Of a stretch of 10,080 nucleotides of DNA, positions 4,596 through 10,080 are shown one piece after another; within the stretch, counting starts at the first letter, position 1; every line of letters begins with the position of its first letter. The stretch comes from Succinivibrionaceae bacterium (lineage in GTDB: Bacteria; Pseudomonadota; Gammaproteobacteria; Enterobacterales; Succinivibrionaceae). Made by a program: the position numbers and the translations under genes. Location: positions 1 to 10,080 of the forward strand of contig DMTG01000244.1 of the NCBI GenBank assembly GCA_003477345.1, written 5' to 3'. The notes below the pieces were generated by a model. It saw only the letters and a program-made list of their open reading frames with translations. It was not told the origin of the DNA and did no database searches.

Positions 4596-6167
4596 ATGAC
4601 AGACACTAGGGCTCAAAAGGTGAGCCTATTAAACCGCTTCCTAAACGTAGTCGAGCGGCTTGGCAACAAGCTTCCGCATATAACCATGCTGTTTATATAT
4701 GCCCTGCTGCTTACCATGTTCATCTCACTAGTCTTATCTTTCATAGATTTTGACTATGTTCATCCGAACACCGGTGAGAAAATTGCCATTCTGAATATGC
4801 TGACGCCTACCAATCTTCTGGACCTCATAGTAAATTCAGTCAAAAACTTCATGGGCTTCCCACCACTGGGTATTACCATCGTAGCCACCCTCGGCATCGG
4901 TATTGCAGAAGGTTCAGGCTTTGTTAATGTACTGATTAAGAAGTTCCTGTCTGTTACTCCAGAGAAGTTTTTAACTCCTACAGTAGTTTTTGTATCAGTC
5001 GTATGTCACATCGTAAGTGATTCAGCCTACACTATTTTAATGCCGGTATCTGCGCTGATCTTCTATTCCTGCGGCCGCCACCCGATGGCCGGCATTGCCT
5101 GCTCCTTTGCAGGACTTGCAGGAGGTTTCACCGCCAGCTATACTCCGTCCATTATTGATCCTGTAATGCAGAGCTTCACTGAAGCTGCCTCTCACATCAT
5201 TGATCCTAACTATTCAGTCAATGTACTGTGCAACTACTTCTATGCAGTAGGCGGAACCTTCTTTGTAATCGGTGCTGTATGGTATGTAACCGACAAGATT
5301 ATTGAACCGCGTCTATGGAACACCATGCCTCTCGATGAAGGCGTAAAGAATGACAAGTCTCTTGCGCTGACTCCTGTTACTCCAACTGAAAACAAGGCCT
5401 ACTGGTATGCAATGTTTACCGTAATTGGTCTGCTTGGTACTCTGTTTGCACTCTGCTATCCTGACAATTCCCTGCTGCGTGCACCGGATGGTTCACTCAC
5501 CTCTCCTAAGGCACCGGTCATGCAGGGTCTGGTTCCACTGCTCTTCATCTTCTTCTCAGCCCCAGGTATTGTTTACGGTTTTGTATCCGGCACCTTCACC
5601 AAGGCTAACGATGTTATCCACAGCATGGAGCACATCATGCACATGCTGCTGTCCTTCATAGTGTTCTGCTTCTTTGCAGGTCAGTTCCTGTATGTTTTCG
5701 GACATTCAAACATCGGCTCCCTGCTGGCAATTTCCGGTGCTGAGTTCTTAAAGAGCCTTGGCATGCCGTCAGGTGTTACCCTGTTTGGTATTATCATCCT
5801 GACAGCTATGCTGAACCTGCTGATTACTTCAGCAACTTCAAAATGGGCAATTCTCTCAACCATTTTCGTACCTATGCTGATGATGCTCGGCATCAGCCCT
5901 GAACTTACCCAGGCTGCTTTCCGTGTTTCTGACTCAGCTGTTAACGTCTGCACCCCTATGTTTGCCTTCTATCCTCTGCTAATCATGTATTGCCAGAGAT
6001 ACTGCAAGAAGTGCGGTGTTGGTACCTTAAGCTCCATGATGCTGCCATATACCTTTGCCCTGCTCATTGTGCTGACAATCGTACTGTATGCCTTCTGGTT
6101 CCTGAACATACCAATCGGCTTCCACTCAGGCTTTGACTACCCTAGCACCATGTTCCCGCAGCCATAA
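4596..6167 (+). CDS. AbgT-family transporter (p-aminobenzoyl-glutamate transporter-like)
   Basis: Inner-membrane transporter of the AbgT family, 523 aa (E. coli AbgT 508). E. coli AbgT imports p-aminobenzoyl-glutamate, a folate breakdown product; MtrF and YdaH of the family have been described as sulfonamide exporters. The family N-terminus is clear (VVERLGNKLPH, 18-28), followed by PPLGITIVATLGIGIAEGSG (89-108), SDSAYTILMP in the first re-entrant region (141-150), GRHPMAGI (160-167), TDKIIEPRL (232-240), ITSATSKWAILSTIFVPM (410-427) and RVSDSAVNVCTPM (443-455). W417, P435 and R443 keep exactly the spacing of the Trp, Pro and Arg implicated in MtrF/YdaH transport (from memory), and D188 probably matches their Asp. 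About nine or more hydrophobic helices plus two hairpins are evident. AGGAG at 4585-4589 sits 6 nt before ATG. pepT starts 11 bp after the stop, so both are probably on one mRNA. Together they suggest import of a short peptide or acyl-glutamate rather than drug export; the actual substrate is not shown. Confidence 0.92.
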   Translation: MTDTRAQKVSLLNRFLNVVERLGNKLPHITMLFIYALLLTMFISLVLSFIDFDYVHPNTGEKIAILNMLTPTNLLDLIVNSVKNFMGFPPLGITIVATLGIGIAEGSGFVNVLIKKFLSVTPEKFLTPTVVFVSVVCHIVSDSAYTILMPVSALIFYSCGRHPMAGIACSFAGLAGGFTASYTPSIIDPVMQSFTEAASHIIDPNYSVNVLCNYFYAVGGTFFVIGAVWYVTDKIIEPRLWNTMPLDEGVKNDKSLALTPVTPTENKAYWYAMFTVIGLLGTLFALCYPDNSLLRAPDGSLTSPKAPVMQGLVPLLFIFFSAPGIVYGFVSGTFTKANDVIHSMEHIMHMLLSFIVFCFFAGQFLYVFGHSNIGSLLAISGAEFLKSLGMPSGVTLFGIIILTAMLNLLITSATSKWAILSTIFVPMLMMLGISPELTQAAFRVSDSAVNVCTPMFAFYPLLIMYCQRYCKKCGVGTLSSMMLPYTFALLIVLTIVLYAFWFLNIPIGFHSGFDYPSTMFPQP

Positions 6168-6178
6168 TCTGGAGATAG

Positions 6179-7414
6179 ATGATGTTAGATAAAAGAAAAG
6201 AACTGGTGGAGCGTTTTTTAAGATACGTTGCCATTCCGTCACAGTCTACTGACAAGTTTTCTGCAGTTCCAAGCTCAAAAGGACAGACTGAGCTTGCTCA
6301 TCTGCTTGAAAAAGAGCTTCTGGAACTGGGACTTTGTGATGTCTTTGTGGATGAGCATTCTATCTGCTACGGCACTCTGAAAGGAAACTGTGAAGGTCCT
6401 GTCATTGGCTGGTGTTCACATTTAGATACGGTAGATGTTGCTCTCTCTGAGAGTATTCATCCTCAGATCATCCATTACAAAGGCGGCGATGTCTGCCTTA
6501 ACCAGGAGAAGAACATCTTTATCAGGCTCTCCGAGCATCCAGAGCTTGAGCGCTACAAAGGCGACGATATCATCTTCTCCGACGGTACCTCGGTACTTGG
6601 TGCAGACAACAAGTCTGCCATGGCCAATATCATGACCATGCTCGCAGTACTGTGTGACGATCCGTCCATAAAACACCCTGAGATCAGAGTTGCCTTCGTT
6701 CCGGATGAAGAAAAAGGTCTGTGCGGATCCAAGGTTATGGATATGAACCGATTCAAGGTTGATTTTGCCTATACCATTGACTCCTGCGAGCTTGGAGAGG
6801 TGGTCTGGGAAACCTTCAACGCAGGTTCAGGCACCCTGAAGGTTCAGGGTGTAAGCGCCCATCCTATGTCGGCCAAAGGCGTACTTGTAAACCCTCTTTT
6901 AGTGGTTCATGACTACGTAGACATGTTCGACCGTAGCCAGACTCCTGAGTGCACCGACGGCAAGGACGGCTACTGGTGGTTCCAGGGAGTATACAGTGAT
7001 CCTCTCAATGCTACCCTGAGCATCAACATCCGTGATCACGACAAGGCCCGCTACAACTGGCGCAAACAGGTACTCAGAGACAATGCCGAACTTTTAAAGC
7101 AGAAGCATCCGAGAGCCAAAATCGAGCTAGAGCTTACCGACGTCTACGAGAACATTGCCAACAATGTAACCCGCGACGATCCACCGGTAGCCATGCTTTA
7201 CAACGCGCTTGAAGAATTAGGCATCAAGGCTAAGACCTATGCCATGAGAGGCGGTACCGACGGTTCTGCACTTTCAGCTAAGGGACTGGTTACGCCTAAC
7301 TACTTTACCGGAGCTCATAACTTCCACAGCTACGCAGAATTTCTGCCGCTGTCTTCCTTTGAAAAGTCTCTGGAGGTTACTTTAAAGCTTATAGAGCTTT
7401 CTATAAGAAAGTAG
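6179..7414 (+). CDS. pepT: Peptidase T-like tripeptide aminopeptidase (M20B metallopeptidase)
   Basis: Cytoplasmic di-zinc aminopeptidase that removes the N-terminal residue from tripeptides; 411 aa, E. coli PepT 408. Metal and catalytic residues can be followed: H81 and D83 in SHLDTVD, D143 in GADNK, E177-E178 in PDEEKG, D201 in the YTIDS segment, and H383 in NFHSYAEF. RGGTDGS (357-363) and SAHPMSAKG (226-234) are further PepT landmarks; the dimerisation (lid) domain covers roughly 214-325. GADNK replaces the usual GADDK and DSCELGE replaces DGGGVGE, small departures near the active site that could shift specificity. Two ATGs are in tandem (6179 and 6182); GGAG at 6171-6174 is 4 nt from the first and 7 nt from the second, so translation may well begin at 6182 (410 aa). 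It follows the AbgT-like permease by 11 bp, so it probably cleaves what that permease brings in. Other M20 enzymes (AbgA/B, PepD, CPG2) are less likely given length and motifs. Confidence 0.92.
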   Translation: MMLDKRKELVERFLRYVAIPSQSTDKFSAVPSSKGQTELAHLLEKELLELGLCDVFVDEHSICYGTLKGNCEGPVIGWCSHLDTVDVALSESIHPQIIHYKGGDVCLNQEKNIFIRLSEHPELERYKGDDIIFSDGTSVLGADNKSAMANIMTMLAVLCDDPSIKHPEIRVAFVPDEEKGLCGSKVMDMNRFKVDFAYTIDSCELGEVVWETFNAGSGTLKVQGVSAHPMSAKGVLVNPLLVVHDYVDMFDRSQTPECTDGKDGYWWFQGVYSDPLNATLSINIRDHDKARYNWRKQVLRDNAELLKQKHPRAKIELELTDVYENIANNVTRDDPPVAMLYNALEELGIKAKTYAMRGGTDGSALSAKGLVTPNYFTGAHNFHSYAEFLPLSSFEKSLEVTLKLIELSIRK

Positions 7415-7457
7415 CCTGAAGTTACAGCTGATTAAGAGCTCTGAGCTCAATTAGCAG

Positions 7458-7490
7458 GCGGCGATAGTTATCTATCGCCGCTTCTTTTTT
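7458..7490 (+). terminator. Intrinsic terminator of the transporter/pepT operon
   Basis: A perfect 10-bp G/C-rich stem (7458-7467 with 7472-7481, GCGGCGATAG/CTATCGCCGC, loop TTAT) is followed by TTCTTTTTT. It lies 43 bp after the pepT stop. Just upstream GAGCTC occurs twice (7436-7441, 7443-7448), giving a second possible small hairpin. Confidence 0.93.
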
Positions 7491-7526
7491 GTGAATCACT
7501 CTTTGAGCAGGACAGATATTTCTTAC

Positions 7527-7559
7527 AAAAAAAAGAGCTATGAGAAAAAACTCATAGCC
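7527..7559 (-). terminator. Intrinsic terminator of the uxuA-uxuB operon
   Basis: Stem 7537-7544 with 7551-7558 (GCTATGAG/CTCATAGC), loop of six A's on the plus strand. On the minus strand it is followed by TCTTTTTTTT (A-run 7527-7534 on plus). It lies about 70 bp beyond the uxuB stop and faces the pepT terminator, a back-to-back pair between convergent operons. The rest of the 7415-7627 gap shows nothing else. Confidence 0.9.
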
Positions 7560-7627
7560 CAATTAGTACTAAGCTTTCAAAACATGAGAGGTAATATACT
7601 TAGTATTTCTAGCGCTTAAACGCAAAA

Positions 7628-9256
7628 CTAGTTATTTTGCGGCAAGCATTCCTTCAAGGTCTTTCTGACAGCGCCTGCGCCTGCTATTTCCCTGCAGAAC
7701 AGCTCTACGACCTTGTCGCCGATGTTTATGCCGCTGTCATAGAGATCAACCCCGAAAAGGGCCTTGTTTGACAGCAGAGGTCTCAGCTTGTCGCCGACAC
7801 TTTCAGGATGACCAAACTCAATTCCTGTCATGTGTTTCTTGATTTCAGGAAGCTGAGGATCATCTGACAGCTCAATAGCCCTGCCGTTGTCATCCACTGC
7901 CATAAGATAGCGCAGCCAGCCTGCCAGAGCTAAAGGCAGTGCAACCAGCTTACTTGTATCATAGGCAAGCTTCTTGTAGTTCTTCAGGGTTTCACCGAAA
8001 CGTACCGGAACCTTTAAAGATGAATCTGTAGCAATACGCTGAGGGGAGTCTGGCAGACACTTGTTTGGCAGACGCTCTTTGATTACTTCATCTAAGAAGG
8101 CCTTTGGACTTAAAACCTTTGGATCTTCGCACACAGGAAGTCCTTCCTTATAGCCTAAAGTCTCAATAAGGTTTACTAAATCCTTATCTTCTACTTCCTG
8201 ACTTATTCTGGTATAGCCTAAGATGCAGCCATAGACAGCCAGAGCGGTATGCAGAGGGTTTAAGCAGGTTGTAACCTTCATGCGCTCACTTAAGTCAACG
8301 CCCTTAAGATCGGTAAACAGTACGCCGACTTTTTCAAGCTGAGGCCTTCCGTTGGTGTAGTTGTCCTCAATAACCAGATACTGAGGCTTTTCTGCGTTAA
8401 CAAACGGAGCGATATAGGTTCCGCGGGAGTTCTTGATTGGCTCCATGCCTTCTATGCCCTTGTCTGCTAGCATTTTAGCAATTTCAGGATCAGGACGCGG
8501 AGTGATCTTGTCAATCATTGTGCAAGGGAATGACAGAGTGCTGCCGTCATTGAGGTAATCAATAAATCCCTGCTCAACAAGACCGTTCTTTAGCCAGTGC
8601 TCAGCAACATCCAGTACCGAGAGCTTTAATTTTTCGCCGTTATGTGAGCAGTTATCCATGGATACTACTGCCATTGGATACTTTCCTGCCTGATAGCGCT
8701 CATAGAGAAGAGCGGCCACGATTGCCATGCCGTGCTTAGGCTTTGACGGACCTGCTGTAAAATCGCCTGATGCCAGTGCGGTGTAGTTGCCGTCAATATC
8801 CTTTAAGGCATAGCCTTTCTCGGTAATGGTAAAGGAAAGCATCTGCAGAGATGGATTTCTGAACATTTCACGCAGAACCTTCTCATCCTGAGCATTCTCG
8901 CCGTCAAACTCGAGATCGTAGGCAAGTGAGCCTAAAACCTCAAGCTCGGTACGCTTGTCAGGCATTAAGGTTACGTTCATTACAAGACCGTCATGAGGAC
9001 GGCAGATCTTTTCAATAGTCTCGCTCTTGTGAATGGTAACGGTGGTAATTCCGCTCTTCTGCAGGCCGTCTGCAAGCAGCCTCTCCTGCAGAGAGGCAAT
9101 AAAGCCGCGGAATATGTTGCCGGCGCCCATGTGCACCCATACAGGATTCTTTAAAGCCTCCTGTCTTGATGCCTCAATATCATAAGCAGGCAGTGCTACG
9201 CCTGCTTTCTTAAAAGCATCTTTGTCTTTTCTGATACCTTCTAAGGTAACTTTCAT
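7628..9256 (-). CDS. uxuB: Fructuronate reductase-like long-chain mannitol dehydrogenase family protein
   Basis: NAD-dependent polyol dehydrogenase of the long-chain mannitol dehydrogenase family. Next to uxuA its role is almost certainly reduction of D-fructuronate to D-mannonate in hexuronate breakdown; cytoplasmic. The N-terminal nucleotide-binding motif is VHMGAGNIFRGF (41-52). Further family landmarks are TITEKGY (143-149), VSMDNCSHNG (198-207), PCTMIDKITP (244-253), LVIEDNYTNGRP (294-305) and the catalytic K-x5-N-x2-H pattern as K327, N333, H336 (MKVTTCLNPLHTAL). At 542 aa it is longer than E. coli UxuB (486). The extra length is mainly an N-terminal extension of about 15-20 residues and inserts, notably around 260-290 and 370-410; this is the longer form I associate with gut anaerobes. 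The start has AGG 8 nt upstream (TAGGCGAATATT before ATG). It is 17 bp downstream of uxuA, in one operon. Mannitol 2-dehydrogenase or tagaturonate reductase would fit the fold but not the neighbour. Confidence 0.93.
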   Translation of the reverse strand: MKVTLEGIRKDKDAFKKAGVALPAYDIEASRQEALKNPVWVHMGAGNIFRGFIASLQERLLADGLQKSGITTVTIHKSETIEKICRPHDGLVMNVTLMPDKRTELEVLGSLAYDLEFDGENAQDEKVLREMFRNPSLQMLSFTITEKGYALKDIDGNYTALASGDFTAGPSKPKHGMAIVAALLYERYQAGKYPMAVVSMDNCSHNGEKLKLSVLDVAEHWLKNGLVEQGFIDYLNDGSTLSFPCTMIDKITPRPDPEIAKMLADKGIEGMEPIKNSRGTYIAPFVNAEKPQYLVIEDNYTNGRPQLEKVGVLFTDLKGVDLSERMKVTTCLNPLHTALAVYGCILGYTRISQEVEDKDLVNLIETLGYKEGLPVCEDPKVLSPKAFLDEVIKERLPNKCLPDSPQRIATDSSLKVPVRFGETLKNYKKLAYDTSKLVALPLALAGWLRYLMAVDDNGRAIELSDDPQLPEIKKHMTGIEFGHPESVGDKLRPLLSNKALFGVDLYDSGINIGDKVVELFCREIAGAGAVRKTLKECLPQNN

Positions 9257-9273
9257 AATATTCGCCTACTGGA

Positions 9274-10080
9274 TTACTTTAAGAACTGATAAGTTTCGTT
9301 AATGGTGTCAGGGTATACCAGACCTTTGTCCTTTCTAATGGCTTCTTCAAGACCGATCAGGTAGGTAGCGCCTAAAGCTCTGTCATAGAGACCGTAGCCT
9401 GGACGTGCCTTTTCATCCCAGATCTCTCTGCCGTGATCAGGTCTTATGATACCGTTGAAGCCCATCTCAACCAGAGCCTTAACTATCTCATAGAGATCCA
9501 GTGATCCGCAGTGTGAAACGTGGGCACTCTCATGGAACTGGTGATCACCGGTGTGCTTTACGTTACGAACATGAGCAAAGTGGATGCGCGGACCAATCTT
9601 TGGATTGCGGATAATTTTTGGCAGATCGTTAGCAGGATTGCTGCCAAGAGAGCCGGTGCACAGAGTGAAGCCGTGGTATGGGCTTGAATTGAGTTCAGCA
9701 ATCTTGACAAGATCTTCTTCGCACTTGCAGATGCGTGGCAGACCGAATAAATCGTATGAAGGATCATCTGGGTGTACGCCCATCTTGATGCCGTATTTTT
9801 CGCAGGTTGGCATGATGGCATCGAGGAAGTATTTGTAGTTGGCACGCAGATCGTCAGCAGTCATGCCGGCAAATTTCTTGATTTCTGCGGTGATTTCAGC
9901 GCGGCGGTTTAATTCCCAGCCAGGCATCTCAAAGCCGTTGGAATTGTTGTTGATGTAGTCAAACATCTGTTCTGCAGTTAAGCCTTCGCATACCTTGCCG
10001 TCATAGGACATAGCCTTGGAGCCATCAGGCAGAGGCATGGCAAGATCGGTACGGGTCCAGTCAAAAACAGGCATGAAGTT
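9274..10080 (-). CDS. uxuA: Mannonate dehydratase, 5' partial (runs off the right edge)
   Basis: Converts D-mannonate to 2-keto-3-deoxy-D-gluconate, the step after UxuB; cytoplasmic, metal-dependent, TIM-barrel fold. The C-terminal 268 residues are visible. The frame is open at the edge, where Asn-Phe precede the ATG at 10074, so that Met is the internal one of the family's NFMPVFDWTRTDL motif, not the start; about 100 N-terminal residues are missing. Landmarks in order are MPVFDWTRTDLAMPLPDGS, MGVHPDDP, TLCTGSLGS, RIHFAHVRNV, HESAH and IIRPDHGREIWDE, including the Cys and His residues of the metal site. The stretch between LPDGS and GVHPDDP is shorter than in E. coli UxuA, resembling the compact version of the family. 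The stop (9276-9274) is 17 bp before the uxuB start, giving the order uxuA-uxuB. The operon promoter and any operator lie beyond the window. Confidence 0.95.
   Translation of the reverse strand, partial: NFMPVFDWTRTDLAMPLPDGSKAMSYDGKVCEGLTAEQMFDYINNNSNGFEMPGWELNRRAEITAEIKKFAGMTADDLRANYKYFLDAIMPTCEKYGIKMGVHPDDPSYDLFGLPRICKCEEDLVKIAELNSSPYHGFTLCTGSLGSNPANDLPKIIRNPKIGPRIHFAHVRNVKHTGDHQFHESAHVSHCGSLDLYEIVKALVEMGFNGIIRPDHGREIWDEKARPGYGLYDRALGATYLIGLEEAIRKDKGLVYPDTINETYQFLK

Noticed and set aside
5425..5661. 78-codon Cys/Ser-rich frame inside the transporter gene
   Set aside because: Out-of-frame shadow of membrane-protein codons; the AbgT-like reading frame is conserved throughout this stretch.
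4596..6167. Sulfonamide-resistance efflux pump as the function of the AbgT-family gene
   Set aside because: MtrF and YdaH are described that way, but the operon with a peptidase favours uptake of a hydrolysable nutrient. Sequence alone cannot decide, so only the family name is given.
9558..9845. 95-codon open frame on the minus strand overlapping uxuA, and an 84-codon plus-strand frame at 9584-9838
   Set aside because: Both lie within conserved UxuA coding sequence in other frames and show no recognisable protein features.
10072..10074. ATG at 10074 (minus strand) as the start of uxuA
   Set aside because: It is the internal Met of the conserved NFMPVFDWTRTD motif, with Asn and Phe codons visible before it; the gene continues off the window.

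Overview
The window looks like ordinary chromosomal DNA of a gammaproteobacterium, probably a gut anaerobe. EttA, PepT, the GntR-like repressor fragment and UxuA all follow enterobacterial proteins from start to end of what is visible. Intergenic DNA is markedly AT-rich compared with the genes. A Succinivibrionaceae-like organism would fit, but that is inference from overall feel and not a marker-based assignment. I see no rRNA, tRNA, CRISPR array, insertion sequence or phage gene.

Layout, left to right. (1) Bases 1-701 (+) are the C-terminal two thirds of a LacI-family repressor resembling GntR, closed by a strong terminator at 722-752. (2) A 350-bp hairpin-rich leader (702-1051) precedes ettA (1052-2716, +), the ribosome-binding ABC-F factor that gates translation according to energy state; a double hairpin terminator follows. 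(3) An EamA/DMT-type drug/metabolite exporter (2904-3851, +) stands alone behind its own promoter, which carries a 14-bp direct repeat. (4) A 744-bp AT-rich intergenic stretch (3852-4595) holds a terminator that faces the minus strand although no gene is there to use it, a perfect 14-bp palindrome, a good extended -10 promoter, and a series of hairpins. (5) An AbgT-family transporter (4596-6167, +) and a PepT-type M20 peptidase (6179-7414, +) are 11 bp apart and form a likely two-gene operon, ending in a strong terminator at 7458-7490. (6) Facing it on the minus strand is uxuA-uxuB (10080-7628, uxuA cut by the window edge), with its own terminator at 7527-7559.

How the genes work together. 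UxuA and UxuB are consecutive steps of hexuronate catabolism: D-mannonate is dehydrated to 2-keto-3-deoxygluconate, and D-fructuronate is reduced to D-mannonate. The AbgT-like permease and the peptidase probably form an uptake-and-hydrolysis pair for a small peptide or acyl-glutamate. The GntR-like regulator fits sugar-acid metabolism, but its target is not visible. I found no clearly new multi-gene system. What deserves a second look is in the non-coding DNA: structured leaders with short upstream ORFs ending at the Shine-Dalgarno of ettA and of the transporter, an operator-like palindrome, and an orphan minus-strand terminator.
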